A DNA stretch of 64,000 bases from Planococcus sp. SK3692 (GCF_028890485.2 NZ_JARCHV010000002.1:1-64000), one strand, 5' to 3'; shown: positions 42,173 to 52,111, numbered from the stretch's first letter. Notes: a model not told the origin generated them from the letters alone. Program-made: numbers and translations.

Positions 42173-44107
42173 ATGATCAGTTCAAAATACTTGGATCTAC
42201 TGGCAGAAAAATACGACAGCGAAGAAAAAGTGGCAACGGAGATCATTAATCTGGAAGCCATCTTGAACTTGCCGAAAGGAACAGAGCATTTCGTCAGCGA
42301 TCTCCACGGCGAGTACCAAGCATTCCAGCACGTGTTGCGCAATGGCTCCGGCAACGTCAAAGTGAAAATCAGGGATTTGTTCAACAACGAGATGGGGGAA
42401 GAAGAGCTCAACGAATTCGCGACTCTCGTTTATTACCCGGAAGAGAAATTGAGCCTGATCAAAAGCCATTTCAGCAGCAAGAAAGAATTGAAGGACTGGT
42501 ATATCGAAACGATCGAGCGGCTCTTGAAGCTGGTATCTTACGCATCCTCTAAATACACGCGCTCCAAATTGCGCAAAGCTTTACCAAAGCAGTTCGTCTA
42601 TATTATTGAGGAACTTCTGTACAAAACGGATGAATTCACCAACAAGAAAGATTATTACGCGAAAATGCTTGAGCAGATCATTTCACTCGGGCAAGTAGAC
42701 AAGCTGATCGTGGGTCTCGCGTATACGATGCAGCGGCTGACCGTCGATCATCTGCATGTCGTCGGCGATATTTACGACCGGGGGCCGGATCCGCATAAAA
42801 TCATGGATACGCTCATCGACTACCATTCCGTCGACATTCAATGGGGCAATCACGATGTCTTATGGATCGGCGCTTATTCCGGCTCCAAAGTCTGCCTAGC
42901 GAACATTATCCGCATTTGTGCACGCTATAATAACTTAGACATTATCGAGGATGTGTACGGCATTAATTTGCGCCCCCTATTGAATTTGGCGGAGAAATAT
43001 TACGAAGACAATCCGGCATTCCATCCAAAGCGCATTTCAGATGAACAATTAACAGAGCAGGAGCAGCTGCAGATCACGAAAATCCACCAGGCGATTTCGA
43101 TCATCCAGTTTAAATTGGAAAGCCCGATCATCAAACGGCGCTCTTGTTTCGCCATGGAAGATCGCCTGCTATTGGAGAAAGTCGATTACGATAAAAATGA
43201 AGCGACGATCCACGGCAAAACTTATCCGCTAGAGAACACGTGCTTTGCCACGATCGACCCGGAACATCCCGATCGTTTGCTCGACGAAGAGCAGCAAGTG
43301 ATCGATAAATTGCTGTTCTCCATCCAGCATTCCGAAAAACTGTCACGGCATATGAACTTCCTCATGAAAAAAGGCAAGCTATATCTTCAATACAACGGCA
43401 ATTTGCTGATCCATGGCTGCATCCCGCTCGAAGAGAACGGCGATATGAAGCAAATGAAAATTGAAGGCGAAAGCTATGCCGGACGGGAACTGCTCGATGT
43501 TTTCGAAGAATACACCCGCTACGCATTTGCGCATCCGGAAGAGACCGATGATTTTGCGACCGATATGGTGTGGTACCAATGGACAGGCGAAAACTCTTCG
43601 CTGTTCGGTAAACGCGAAATGACGACGTTCGAACGTTATTTCATCAAAGACAAAGAAACGCATAAAGAACGAAAAAACCCGTATTACCATTTGCGTGAAG
43701 ATGAAGACATGTGCCGCAAGATGCTCGCGGAATTCGATTTGAATCCTGACCACGGCCGCATCATCAATGGGCATACACCGGTCAAGGAACGGGACGGCGA
43801 AGACCCCATCAAGGCGAACGGCAAAATGATCGTCATCGACGGCGGGTTTTCGAAAGCCTATCAATCGACGACGGGAATCGCCGGCTATACGCTTCTGTAC
43901 AACTCCTACGGCATGCAGCTCGTCGCCCATCAGCGCTTCAATTCCAAAGAAGAAGTATTGCAAAACGGTACCGACGTCTTGTCGATCAAACGATTGGTCG
44001 ACGAAGAACTCGAGCGTAAAAAAGTGCGGGAGACAAATATCGGAGAAGAGCTCCTGCAGGAAATCGCCAATTTGAACAGTTTAAGAAAGCATCGCTATAT
44101 GAATTAA
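42173..44107 (+). CDS. fbp: Fructose-1,6-bisphosphatase class III
   Basis: A 644-residue cytosolic gluconeogenic enzyme converting fructose-1,6-bisphosphate to fructose-6-phosphate. It belongs to the calcineurin-like phosphoesterase group of Bacillota: metal motifs appear as [25 protein letters not shown] and, near the C-terminus, INGHTPV and VIDGGF. Length is as expected for the class. AAGGAGGG precedes the ATG. Monocistronic with a strong terminator. The 240-base upstream stretch beyond the riboswitch promoter should hold the fbp promoter, but none stands out. Confidence 0.96.
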   Translation: MISSKYLDLLAEKYDSEEKVATEIINLEAILNLPKGTEHFVSDLHGEYQAFQHVLRNGSGNVKVKIRDLFNNEMGEEELNEFATLVYYPEEKLSLIKSHFSSKKELKDWYIETIERLLKLVSYASSKYTRSKLRKALPKQFVYIIEELLYKTDEFTNKKDYYAKMLEQIISLGQVDKLIVGLAYTMQRLTVDHLHVVGDIYDRGPDPHKIMDTLIDYHSVDIQWGNHDVLWIGAYSGSKVCLANIIRICARYNNLDIIEDVYGINLRPLLNLAEKYYEDNPAFHPKRISDEQLTEQEQLQITKIHQAISIIQFKLESPIIKRRSCFAMEDRLLLEKVDYDKNEATIHGKTYPLENTCFATIDPEHPDRLLDEEQQVIDKLLFSIQHSEKLSRHMNFLMKKGKLYLQYNGNLLIHGCIPLEENGDMKQMKIEGESYAGRELLDVFEEYTRYAFAHPEETDDFATDMVWYQWTGENSSLFGKREMTTFERYFIKDKETHKERKNPYYHLREDEDMCRKMLAEFDLNPDHGRIINGHTPVKERDGEDPIKANGKMIVIDGGFSKAYQSTTGIAGYTLLYNSYGMQLVAHQRFNSKEEVLQNGTDVLSIKRLVDEELERKKVRETNIGEELLQEIANLNSLRKHRYMN

Positions 44108-44114
44108 CCGCATT

Positions 44115-44152
44115 AAGAGCAAGAACTGACATCCAGTTCTTGCTCTTTTTTT
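44115..44152 (+). terminator. fbp terminator
   Basis: AAGAGCAAGAACTG and its complement form a 14-bp stem followed by TTTTTTT. Confidence 0.92.
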
Positions 44153-44306
44153 AGTGAAGATAGATTCGGAAAAGCTTTTAACTGAAATAGTGAAACCCAG
44201 TTAATTGGAATTTGTGTTGTGGGAATTTTTGGTTATCTCTGTTAGTCTAATAAGGACAAGGTCTTAAAAAGTGAGAATTAAACAAATAACTGACTGGGGG
44301 GAGTCC

Positions 44307-44606
44307 ATGCCGATTTGTCAAAATTGCCACAAGCAATGGAGTTGGAAGCAGACGGTTAAAAAAATGTTTACATTGGATACGGGAATGATTTGCCCGTACT
44401 GCGGGAAAAAGCAATTGCTTACTACCCGATCGAAAAAAAGGGCCGGCCTTACCAACTTTCTGACGCCATTGGCTATGCTTTTCGGGGTTTTATTTAATCT
44501 TTCGTTCGTTACGATATTCCTGCTGATCATCGCTAGTGGCGTCACCGTTATAGCTGTCTATCCATTTTTAGTCGAATTGACCGATGAAGAAGAGCCGCTT
44601 TGGTAA
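44307..44606 (+). CDS. CXXC-20-CXXC family small membrane protein
   Basis: A 99-residue protein with an N-terminal zinc-ribbon-like pair, CQNC and CPYC about 20 residues apart, and two C-terminal helices (LTPLAMLFGVLFNL and FLLIIASGVTVIAVYPF). This is the layout of the cxxc_20_cxxc family of Bacillota. I used ATG 44307 after GGGGGGAG; the upstream Met at 44271 lacks a site. First gene of a likely three-gene operon of small membrane proteins. Function unknown. Confidence 0.8.
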   Translation: MPICQNCHKQWSWKQTVKKMFTLDTGMICPYCGKKQLLTTRSKKRAGLTNFLTPLAMLFGVLFNLSFVTIFLLIIASGVTVIAVYPFLVELTDEEEPLW

Positions 44607-44633
44607 AGTAAGCGAGAAGAAGGAAGTGTTCAT

Positions 44634-45050
44634 ATTTTCTATCCATTTAGTTTTTACATCGCCATTATCATTGCCATCATTTATTGCATAGTCTTGTGGA
44701 TGCTGCGAAACCTGGAGAAATTCAGAGTACCTTTGTTTATCTACGGACTTGTGGTGCAACTTTCGTTTCTCGTGTTCTTTTTCAGGATGAGCCGTTATTT
44801 CAGGATCAGTGACAGTGTGAACCGGGATTATTACGATATATTTGTGAACGGCCTCGTGATTTTCTATCTATTGATGGTCGTTCCGTTTGTCGTTGCGCTA
44901 TGGGTGCAGGTCTATAAAGGCGTATGGCGGCTTGATATCGGTAAAATCTCCAAAATCATCATGATGGTGTTATTTGTCCTGATGACTTTGGTAGTTGCAT
45001 TCTTCGGTTTTTATGCACATATCCTGTTCTACTACGGCTTTGCGCCGTGA
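44634..45050 (+). CDS. Membrane protein with apparent AUU start
   Basis: Four predicted helices. The frame holds a perfect first helix (FYPFSFYIAIIIAIIYCIV) upstream of the first conventional start codons (TTG 44694, ATG 44700), which have no ribosome binding site. AAGGAAG at 44620-44626 lies seven bases before ATT 44634, giving 138 residues. No ATG, GTG or TTG occurs in frame between the preceding gene's stop (44604-44606) and 44694. Family unknown. It sits between the CXXC protein and another small membrane gene, probably in one operon. Confidence 0.6.
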   Translation: MFYPFSFYIAIIIAIIYCIVLWMLRNLEKFRVPLFIYGLVVQLSFLVFFFRMSRYFRISDSVNRDYYDIFVNGLVIFYLLMVVPFVVALWVQVYKGVWRLDIGKISKIIMMVLFVLMTLVVAFFGFYAHILFYYGFAP

Positions 45051-45089
45051 CGGCAGGCCGCGAGCTTTCTTGAAAAAGGAGGAGAGGAG

Positions 45090-45362
45090 ATGTTCGGTAA
45101 ATATTCAATGGGACTCATCGTTTTAGGGAGTCTATTGCTCATGCTCAACCGGCTAATGTCCGGGTATTCCGAGCCGCTTGCACTTATCGGTTTTCTGTTG
45201 CTGTTTGCAGCGGCGGGCGCCGTTTTCATTGCCCTGTTGAAAAGAGAGCCAGGCCAATTGAAAGTTTGGTCGCTCTCTATTTTCTTCGTCATCCTTTTTG
45301 TCATCGCGTGGGCCGAGCCATTTGAGATTTTGCGCCTGATGACGTGGCTCAAAAATATGTAA
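45090..45362 (+). CDS. Small membrane protein, unknown function
   Basis: A 90-residue protein with three hydrophobic helices and a short KREPGQLK loop. AAAGGAGGAGAGGAG precedes the ATG. It is 39 bases after the preceding membrane protein and is followed by a strong terminator. No family recognised. Confidence 0.7.
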   Translation: MFGKYSMGLIVLGSLLLMLNRLMSGYSEPLALIGFLLLFAAAGAVFIALLKREPGQLKVWSLSIFFVILFVIAWAEPFEILRLMTWLKNM

Positions 45363-45368
45363 TAGAAA

Positions 45369-45407
45369 AAAGCGTGAGGCACCGATTGATTCGGTGCCTC
45401 ACGCTTT
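45369..45407. terminator. Strong bidirectional terminator
   Basis: A perfect 17-bp stem (45369-45385 with 45391-45407) lies between convergent genes. Confidence 0.92.
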
Positions 45408-45419
45408 ATGAATATTAAC

Positions 45420-46313
45420 TTAAGCGGTCGTCATGCCGCCAGTGATGCTGTAGATCTGTCCTGTAACATAGCTGGATTCGATGGAAGCCAGGAAGACATA
45501 GACAGAAGCGAGTTCTGCCGGTTGGCCTGCGCGGCCGATTGGCGTCTCAGGTGTACCTTTGCCGAATTCAGGAATGTTTTCCTGAGGCTGTCCGCCGGAA
45601 ATCTGAAGCGCTGTCCAGATTGGGCCTGGCGCGACGGAGTTGACGCGGATGCCTTTGTCCGCCAATTGTTTGGACAAGGATTTCGTGAAGCCGATGATCG
45701 CGAATTTCGTTGCTGAATAATCGAGCAGCATCGGGCTTGGGTCAAAACCTTCAACCGAGCTCGTCGTGATGATCGACGCCCCTTCAGGAAGGTACGGAAG
45801 CGCCGCTTTCACTGTCCAGTACATCGAATAGACATTGACTTGGAATGTTTTTTCAAGCTGCTCTGTCGGCAGGTCGGCAATGTCTTTGACGGCTTGCTGC
45901 TTGCCGGCAACGAGTGCCAAGATGTCCAATCCGCCAAGTTCGCTGTTGGCTTTTTCAACCATTTCCTTGTTGAACGCTTCGTCGCTCAAGTCGCCGGGAA
46001 TCAAGACGGCTTTGCGGCCTTCTGCTTCGATAAGTTGTTTCACTTCATCGGCATCGGATTGCTCAGCTGGCAAATAGTTGATCGCCACGTCTGCACCTTC
46101 TCTAGCGTATGCGATGGCTGCAGCACGGCCGATTCCGGAATCACCACCGGTTACTAGTGCTTTGCGTCCTTCAAGCTTGCCTGAGCCTTTATACGCCTTC
46201 TCGCCGCAATCCGGTACAGGAGTCATTTGGTTTTGTACGCCAGGGGCTTCCTGGTATTGTTTCGGAAAATCTTCTGTCGTATATTGTGTTCTAGGATTTT
46301 GGATATTCGCCAT
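45420..46313 (-). CDS. SDR oxidoreductase, YhdF/YhxD-like
   Basis: A 297-residue SDR of the extended N-terminus type. A leader rich in Gln and Pro (residues 1-45) precedes [23 protein letters not shown], then LALVAGKQ, the active site Ser in TTSSVEG and YSATK, and [11 protein letters not shown] at the end. In Bacillus, YhdF/YhxD/YdaD relatives belong to the general stress regulon. Upstream on the minus strand GTTTCA, 13 bases and GGTAGA form a weak SigB-like promoter. GAGGAG precedes the ATG. Substrate unknown. Confidence 0.9.
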   Translation of the reverse strand: MANIQNPRTQYTTEDFPKQYQEAPGVQNQMTPVPDCGEKAYKGSGKLEGRKALVTGGDSGIGRAAAIAYAREGADVAINYLPAEQSDADEVKQLIEAEGRKAVLIPGDLSDEAFNKEMVEKANSELGGLDILALVAGKQQAVKDIADLPTEQLEKTFQVNVYSMYWTVKAALPYLPEGASIITTSSVEGFDPSPMLLDYSATKFAIIGFTKSLSKQLADKGIRVNSVAPGPIWTALQISGGQPQENIPEFGKGTPETPIGRAGQPAELASVYVFLASIESSYVTGQIYSITGGMTTA

Positions 46314-46567
46314 TTCAATCTCTCCTCAGGTTGGTAATAGTTGGTTTCTACCTTTATCTACCACATGAAACAAGAGTGAAACCTCTTTTGAAAATGTAAG
46401 CGTTCCAATGTCTGAAAAAGTGAAATTGCATCATAAACGGGACAAGTTCAGGTTGCATGAATGAAATAATCCCCACATATATGTTATAAAGGGACAGGTA
46501 AATACATAGAAACTGCGCGGCTTGGAGTTTATTGAATGCAGCGCAAGAAAGTGAAAGGAATGATTGT

Positions 46568-47419
46568 TTGTTTGATTTCATTGATATTGACTGGGGAAAT
46601 CTATTAGTTGAGGCGGGAATCATTGCCGCCCAAGTCATCGGAATTTTAATCGCATTTGCGATTGTCCGGGCGATCGGGAAAAAGCTGATCAACCGCTCGT
46701 TTGACCGCTTGACGAAAAAAGGGGACGTGACTAATGGCCGCGCATTGACGCTTCGCGCGTTGTCGGAAAACGTCTTCTCGTATGCTTTGATCTTTATTTT
46801 GGTCGCGACTTTGTTCAATATATTCGGATTGTCCGTCGCGAGCCTCATCGCTGGTGCGGGAATCGTTGGCCTCGCGATCGGTTTTGGCGCACAAGGCCTC
46901 GTCAGCGACGTGGTTACCGGCTTCTTCCTATTGTTGGAGAAACAGATTGACGTTAATGATTATGTAACGGTTGGTGCCATTGACGGCGTGGTCGAATCAG
47001 TCGGGTTGCGGACGACGCAAATCCGCAGTTTCGACGGTACCTTGAATTTCATTCCAAACCGCGATATTACGACTGTCAGCAACCATTCACGCGGAAATAT
47101 GCGTGCACTTGTGGATATTGGCGTATCGTATGACGAAAACATCGACGAAGCGATGGCCGTGCTGAAAACAGTGTGCGAAAAAGTCGCGAAAGACAATACC
47201 GCCGTCGTCGAAGGGCCGGATGTCATCGGCGTGCAGGCGTTCGGGGCATCGGATGTCACGCTTCGCATCATTGCCAAAGCGAAAAGCGGGGAACAATGGG
47301 GAGTCGAGCGCGAGCTGCGCAAATCCATTAAGGAAGCACTCGATGCCCATGATATCGAAATCCCTTTCCCGCATCAGGTGACGATTCACAAAGGCTTGGA
47401 GAATCCCGTTCAGTCATAA
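46568..47419 (+). CDS. Small-conductance mechanosensitive channel MscS family
   Basis: A 283-residue channel that opens under membrane tension to release osmolytes. Helix 1 (about 12-35), helix 2 (about 60-85), then the pore helix with the Gly/Ala pattern AGAGIVGLAIGFGAQGLVSD, followed by the beta domain DYVTVG and the C-terminal cytosolic domain. I chose TTG 46568, eight bases after AAAGGA; the TTG at 46532 has no site. It is similar to B. subtilis YkuT. A terminator follows. Confidence 0.9.
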   Translation: MFDFIDIDWGNLLVEAGIIAAQVIGILIAFAIVRAIGKKLINRSFDRLTKKGDVTNGRALTLRALSENVFSYALIFILVATLFNIFGLSVASLIAGAGIVGLAIGFGAQGLVSDVVTGFFLLLEKQIDVNDYVTVGAIDGVVESVGLRTTQIRSFDGTLNFIPNRDITTVSNHSRGNMRALVDIGVSYDENIDEAMAVLKTVCEKVAKDNTAVVEGPDVIGVQAFGASDVTLRIIAKAKSGEQWGVERELRKSIKEALDAHDIEIPFPHQVTIHKGLENPVQS

Positions 47420-47440
47420 GCGAATAATAGGAGGTGAAGA

Positions 47441-47474
47441 ATCGGCACTGTCTAATCAGTGCCGATCCTTTTAG
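47441..47474 (+). terminator. mscS-family gene terminator
   Basis: ATCGGCACTG and CAGTGCCGAT form a 10-bp stem with a six-base loop, followed by a short T-rich run. An AGGAGGTG just before it leads to no gene. Confidence 0.75.
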
Positions 47475-47569
47475 TTATGGGAGCTAATTTATTATCCTAA
47501 TATTATAATGAATATAGGGTTTCTTTTCTCTTTTTATGGGTATTTTGAATAAGAAGAGAGAGGTGCTAA

Positions 47570-47866
47570 ATGACTACGGATGGACAATTGTTGGAAAGAC
47601 TGAAGTTTCGGGACAAAGTCGCCTTGGAGTTAATATACGATGAATACTATTTATTACTTTGGAAAGTCTGTTATCGGGAATTTAACGACCACGCGGTGTG
47701 CGAAAACGTCCTAACAGAAGTGTTTCAACGATTGTGGGAAAATCCGCAGCAGTTCAGCGGCGATAAACGCCTGGTGTTCTATTTGATTGATTGTGTGAAC
47801 GGCAAAATCAGGTGCAGGAAGCGAACGCAAAGGTGCCAACTCCATAGTGAGAAGACATGTAGCTAA
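47570..47866 (+). CDS. Sigma-70 region-2-only protein
   Basis: A 98-residue protein that aligns with region 2 of ECF-type sigma factors: LELIYDEYYLLLWKVCYREF, then VCENVLTEVFQRLWENPQQF and a C-terminal basic segment with Cys residues. Region 4 (the -35 reader) is absent, and none is encoded in any frame after the stop. GAGAGGTG precedes the ATG and a terminator follows. It may be a degenerate sigma factor, or a region-2-only regulator that binds core polymerase or an anti-sigma factor. Confidence 0.7.
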   Translation: MTTDGQLLERLKFRDKVALELIYDEYYLLLWKVCYREFNDHAVCENVLTEVFQRLWENPQQFSGDKRLVFYLIDCVNGKIRCRKRTQRCQLHSEKTCS

Positions 47867-47945
47867 ATATTTTTATAAAATGGAATAATATTACTAATTA
47901 AATTAAATTTTATCTATTATTGTTAATATGTCAGACTTTATAATA

Positions 47946-47993
47946 GAAGACTCTTATCCTGCGCTGCGCGTTGTGGGAAAGAGTCTTTTTTCT
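47946..47993 (+). terminator. Terminator after the sigma-like gene
   Basis: AGACTCTT and AAGAGTCT pair around a GC-rich interior and run into TTTTTT. Nothing else is recognised in 47867-48180. Confidence 0.8.
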
Positions 47994-48195
47994 AATCGGT
48001 AAGGATGAAAACGGAAAAGACTTTCTATTGTTAATATTGACAACAATACTCAACAGATGTAGATTTTAGTCAATTGAACCATTAAAGCCAGTAAATGATA
48101 TAGAGGCTGATACGGAATTAAACGAAGGCCCATCACTAGTGCAATAAGCTGTAAAGTGGATCTTTTTTTAAGGATTATAGAAATGAGGAAATGAC

Positions 48196-48850
48196 TTGAA
48201 AAAGCAATTTATCGTAATCGGCCTTGGGAGATTTGGCAGCAGCATCTGCAAAGAATTGTTTAAGCTCGGGCATGATGTCATGGCAATCGATTCATCGCCG
48301 GAACGCGTAGACTCGATGAGGAATTTTTCTTCCCATGCCGCCGTGGCGAATGCGACAGACGAAGCGAGCTTGAGGGAACTTGGGGTGCGGAATTTTGAAC
48401 ACGCGGTCGTGGCGATCGGCGAGAATATGCAGACGAGCGTACTGTGCACATTGATGCTTAAGGAGATCGGCGTTCCGCTCGTATGGGTCAAAGCGAAAGA
48501 CCTTCAGCACCAGATGATCCTGGAGAAAGTGGGGGCGGACCGCGTCATCCAGCCGGAAAAAGAGATGGGTATCCGCATTGCGCATCATAGGGACTCGGAG
48601 AAAGTTGTAGATTACATCGATTTATCGGAAGACTATAGCATCGTGGAATTGGTGGCTTCAGAGAAATTGATGGACCAAAGCTTGCTCGAACTGGACATCC
48701 GTGCGATACCAATGCACGATTCTCGCCATCAAGCGAGGAGATGAAGTGAACGTTGCGCCGATGCCAGACGATCAGGTAAAGTTGAACGATGTGCTGGTTG
48801 CTATGGGACATCGTAATGATTTAAAACAGTTCGAGGCGAAAGGAATTTAG
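48196..48850 (+). pseudogene. ktrC: KtrA/KtrC-type K+ uptake regulatory subunit, frameshifted
   Basis: The frame from TTG 48196 (GAGGAAA seven bases upstream) encodes a RCK_N domain with the NAD-binding motif GLGRFGSSICKEL and continues into RCK_C, but after LLELDIRA it shifts and stops at 48744. The expected C-terminal half (ILAIKRGDEVNVAPMPDDQ, KLNDVLVAMGHRNDLKQFE) continues in another frame to TAG at 48850. The sequence around 48702-48715 appears to lack two bases. An intact gene would give about 220 residues, regulating KtrB/D channels through ATP and c-di-AMP. A sequencing error is possible. A KtrB-type subunit lies at 60958. Confidence 0.85.
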
Positions 48851-48877
48851 TTTATTGTGATTTCCATTGAATTTATC

Positions 48878-48914
48878 AAGAGGCAAACTTCGATCGAAGT
48901 TTGCCTCTTTTGTT
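48878..48914 (+). terminator. Terminator after the ktrC locus
   Basis: A perfect 16-bp palindrome (48878-48893 with 48894-48909) is followed by TTTT. Confidence 0.88.
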
Positions 48915-49012
48915 TTGAACAAAATCTCCTGTAGAAGGAAAAGGTAGGGCGAAGTGGAATAGAGTAACGAAGATAACCGAATTACAAGGAAAGAAGAAAA
49001 GGAGGGAAAAGT

Positions 49013-49570
49013 ATGACAAAAGTCTGTTTTGGAATGATCGCCTCACTCGATGGCTTTATCAGCGACCGGCATGGAAAACTCGATAAGCTTTACGAAAGCT
49101 TCAAGCCCAATGATGAAATTAATGAGGTGATGGCGAAAACAGGCGCGGTAGTGATGGGCCGCCGAACTTACGACATGACCGACGACCCGGATGCCTACGC
49201 CGATAATTATGAATTTCAAGTGCCTATTTTTGTCTTGACCCATCATGCACCGCGCAAGCATCCGAAAGAAAACGATAATTTAAGCATCACTTTCGTGAGT
49301 GACGGCATCGAATCTGCAGTCCGTAAAGCAAAAGCCGCCGCTGGAGAGAAAGACGTCGTCGTACTTGGCGCCAATGTCGGACAGCAAGCATTGAGAGCGG
49401 ATCTGGTGGACGAATTGCAAGTCGCCTTGGCCCCGTTGCTGCTAGGGACAGGAACCCGCATGTTCGAACACTTGGAAAACATGGAGATTCATTTGGAAAA
49501 AACCCGGACGATTGAGACAGCTGAGCAAATAGAGGTTTATTACAAAGTAAGCAGGTATTGGACTGTTTGA
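49013..49570 (+). CDS. Dihydrofolate-reductase-like protein (RibD_C family)
   Basis: A 185-residue NADPH-binding-fold protein of the YyaP/YwjB group, related to dihydrofolate reductase and the RibD C-terminal domain. Segments MIASLDGFISDRHG, VVMGRRTYD, VVVLGANVGQQAL and LAPLLLGTGTRMFE are characteristic. GGAGGGAAAAGT precedes the ATG. These proteins are mostly uncharacterised reductases. It stands alone ahead of the AraC-GyrI gene. Confidence 0.88.
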   Translation: MTKVCFGMIASLDGFISDRHGKLDKLYESFKPNDEINEVMAKTGAVVMGRRTYDMTDDPDAYADNYEFQVPIFVLTHHAPRKHPKENDNLSITFVSDGIESAVRKAKAAAGEKDVVVLGANVGQQALRADLVDELQVALAPLLLGTGTRMFEHLENMEIHLEKTRTIETAEQIEVYYKVSRYWTV

Positions 49571-49689
49571 AGAGTTCCTAAAGCTTGGCATCAGTCGGAA
49601 GCTAGCAGACAAAAGCTGTCCAAATAGCGCACAAAATGACAGGAAATCAAACCACGGCCCAGTTATTATTCAAGTAAGGAGTTGAGAGC

Positions 49690-50547
49690 ATGGCTTTGAC
49701 GCAGTCTTTGCAAAAAGCGATCGACTATATGGAGGCGAATTTGCTGAATGAGATATCCATCGAAGCCATCGCAAGACAGGCAAATGTCTCTCCGTTCCAT
49801 TTTCAACGCATGTTCTTAATCATGACCGACATCTCCGTCGGGGAATACCTGCGTCGCCGCCGTCTGACATTGGCCGCCCACCAATTGCTCAACACTGACC
49901 AGAAAATCATTGATATCGCGTATCGCTGCGGTTATGAATCGCCGGAAGCATTCACAAAAGCGTTCCGCAAACAGCATGGGCTCAGTCCGAGTGAGGCGCG
50001 AAAAGGGAGGGGTGCATTGCAATCGCATAACCGCTTAATGATTCAAGTGAATTTGAAAGGAGCCAGTCCGATGAACTATCAAATCGTTGAAAGAAATGCG
50101 TTTCAAGTCGTTGGAATCAAACGGGAATGTCCTTGTGGCGAAACCGGTGAAGTGAACGGAATTGCTGAATTCTGGATGGAGGTTAATGCTAATGGAACAT
50201 CCGGCGAACTGGCGGAGCTAATGAACGGTGAAATCCAAGGTTTGCTCGGAATCACCGATAACTATAACGAAGAGAAGAATACTGTCGATTATTGGGTTGC
50301 AGTAGAGCATGCCGGTAAAGTGGCGGGTGATTTACGTGAATTCACAGTGCCGAAATCCAAATGGGCGATTTTTGAAGTGCGAGGATCCGCCCCGATCGCG
50401 ATGCCTGAAGCGTGGAACCAAATCTACACAGAATGGATCCCCTCCAACGGCTATGAAGTAGCTGATATCCCAGCTATTGAAGCTTACACAGACCCTGATT
50501 CGTACAAAGACGATTCATCCAACCAGATTTGGCTGGCGGTGAAATAG
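49690..50547 (+). CDS. AraC-type regulator fused to GyrI-like effector domain
   Basis: A 285-residue transcriptional activator. The N-terminal double HTH (ISIEAIARQANVSPFHFQRMF and IIDIAYRCGYESPEAFTKAFR) is followed by a GyrI-like/SOUL-type ligand-binding domain (about 125-285) with YQIVERNAFQVVGI and WAIFEVRGSAP. This matches Rob/BltR-like multidrug-sensing regulators. AAGGAG precedes the ATG. Target genes are not evident next door. Ligand unknown. Confidence 0.9.
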   Translation: MALTQSLQKAIDYMEANLLNEISIEAIARQANVSPFHFQRMFLIMTDISVGEYLRRRRLTLAAHQLLNTDQKIIDIAYRCGYESPEAFTKAFRKQHGLSPSEARKGRGALQSHNRLMIQVNLKGASPMNYQIVERNAFQVVGIKRECPCGETGEVNGIAEFWMEVNANGTSGELAELMNGEIQGLLGITDNYNEEKNTVDYWVAVEHAGKVAGDLREFTVPKSKWAIFEVRGSAPIAMPEAWNQIYTEWIPSNGYEVADIPAIEAYTDPDSYKDDSSNQIWLAVK

Positions 50548-50587
50548 CACGAGCAATTACGAATATATCTGATTGTTATAAAGTGAG

Positions 50588-50621
50588 AAGAAGCCGTTAA
50601 AAATTTGACGACTTCTTTTTA
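50588..50621 (+). terminator. Terminator after the AraC-GyrI gene
   Basis: AAGAAGCCGT and ACGACTTCTT pair with one mismatch and run into a T-tract. Confidence 0.75.
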
Positions 50622-50806
50622 TTCTTTTTTTAAAGAATTTTCTAGAGGCAAAATTTTCATATTGAGATTTATAAAATAAAGTTTTCAAAAAATATTGATA
50701 ATTGATTTTCGTAATGATAATCTTCTTATGAAAGCGCTTTATTTTTTTGTCGAATAATTGAACTAAATTCAACTTTATTGAATGAAAATAAAATAGGAGG
50801 TCTATT

Positions 50807-52102
50807 ATGAAGAAATTCACTTCGCGTATTGCCCAATTTTATAACAAATCAATTGAGGAGCGTCTTCAATTGGTAAAGAATTCATTCGAAATAGAAGAGG
50901 CAGAATTTGAAAAAATAAACTCAGAAACTCAGGGGCTGCCCTTGGAAGTAGCAGATCGGATGGTCGAAAATGTTGTAGGAACTTTCCAACTTCCGCTAGG
51001 AATTGCTACGAATTTCACTATTAACGATAAGGATTATCTTATTCCGATGGCAGTGGAAGAACCTTCTGTTGTTGCAGCTGCCTCAAACATGGCACGTATT
51101 GCACGGAAATCTGGCGGGTTTCGCACCTCCTATACAGGTTCTTTGATGATTGCTCAAATGCATGTTCTTGAGTTGGAAGATATAGAAGGTGCTAAGGAAA
51201 AGATACGAGAAGCTAAACCGAAATTATTGGAGATGGCAAACTCCTTCGACAAAACATTAGTGCGTTTGGGCGGAGGTGCAAGAGATATTGAAATGCGCTC
51301 ACTTCAATTGCGAGACGGTCAAAACGTTTTAGCTATTCACCTAATTGTAGATGTACTAGATGCAATGGGGGCGAATACAGTCAATACAATGACGGAAAAG
51401 TTGACTCCAGAAATAGAACAAATTACTGGTGGAAAAGTATTGTTGCGAATTTTGAGCAATCTTGCTTCCTATCGATTGGCCAAAGCCCAGGTATCTATTC
51501 CAGTAGAGCATTTAGAAACAGAAGGCTTCTCCGGTGAAGAAGTTGCCAAGCGGATGGCTCTCGCAAATGAAATAGCGATTGTCGATCCTTATCGTGCAGC
51601 GACGCATAACAAAGGAATCATGAATGGAATAGATCCAGTGATTGTGGCCACAGGAAACGATTGGCGGGCCATTGAAGCTGGGGCTCACGCTTATGCGGTT
51701 CAAGATGGCCAATATCGTGCGTTGACTGAATGGGTGGTGGAGGATGGCCGCTTACATGGGACGCTTGAATTGCCGATGGCTGTAGGAATTGTCGGCGGAG
51801 CCACTAAAACGCATCCGACTGCTCAGTTGTGTTTGAAGCTAATGGGAATCGAAACAAGTTCAGAGCTGGCCCAACTAATAGCAGCTGTTGGACTTTCACA
51901 AAACATGGGAGCTATTAAAGCGCTGGCAACGGAAGGAATCCAAAGGGGACATATGGCACTCCATGCGAGAAACATCGCTGTTCAAGCCGGTGCACGAAAA
52001 GATCAGATTGACTGGTTAACCCAACAGATGGTGTCAGAAAAAGATGTGCATATCGATCGGGCAACGGAATTGCTCAAGCAAGCCGAAAAAAATGATAAGT
52101 GA
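50807..52102 (+). CDS. mvaA: Class II hydroxymethylglutaryl-CoA reductase
   Basis: A 431-residue cytosolic enzyme interconverting HMG-CoA and mevalonate. Class II catalytic residues are visible: Glu in MAVEEPSVVAAAS, Lys in THNKGIMNG, Asp in ATGNDWRAIEAGAH and His in RGHMALHARN. There is no sterol-sensing or membrane segment. ATAGGAGG precedes the ATG. It heads an operon with a cupin-type XRE regulator and a TctA-like transporter, which suggests uptake and oxidation of mevalonate rather than isoprenoid synthesis; no other mevalonate-pathway gene is nearby. The operon is more AT-rich than its neighbours, hinting at transfer. Confidence 0.92.
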   Translation: MKKFTSRIAQFYNKSIEERLQLVKNSFEIEEAEFEKINSETQGLPLEVADRMVENVVGTFQLPLGIATNFTINDKDYLIPMAVEEPSVVAAASNMARIARKSGGFRTSYTGSLMIAQMHVLELEDIEGAKEKIREAKPKLLEMANSFDKTLVRLGGGARDIEMRSLQLRDGQNVLAIHLIVDVLDAMGANTVNTMTEKLTPEIEQITGGKVLLRILSNLASYRLAKAQVSIPVEHLETEGFSGEEVAKRMALANEIAIVDPYRAATHNKGIMNGIDPVIVATGNDWRAIEAGAHAYAVQDGQYRALTEWVVEDGRLHGTLELPMAVGIVGGATKTHPTAQLCLKLMGIETSSELAQLIAAVGLSQNMGAIKALATEGIQRGHMALHARNIAVQAGARKDQIDWLTQQMVSEKDVHIDRATELLKQAEKNDK

Positions 52103-52111
52103 GATGACTTT

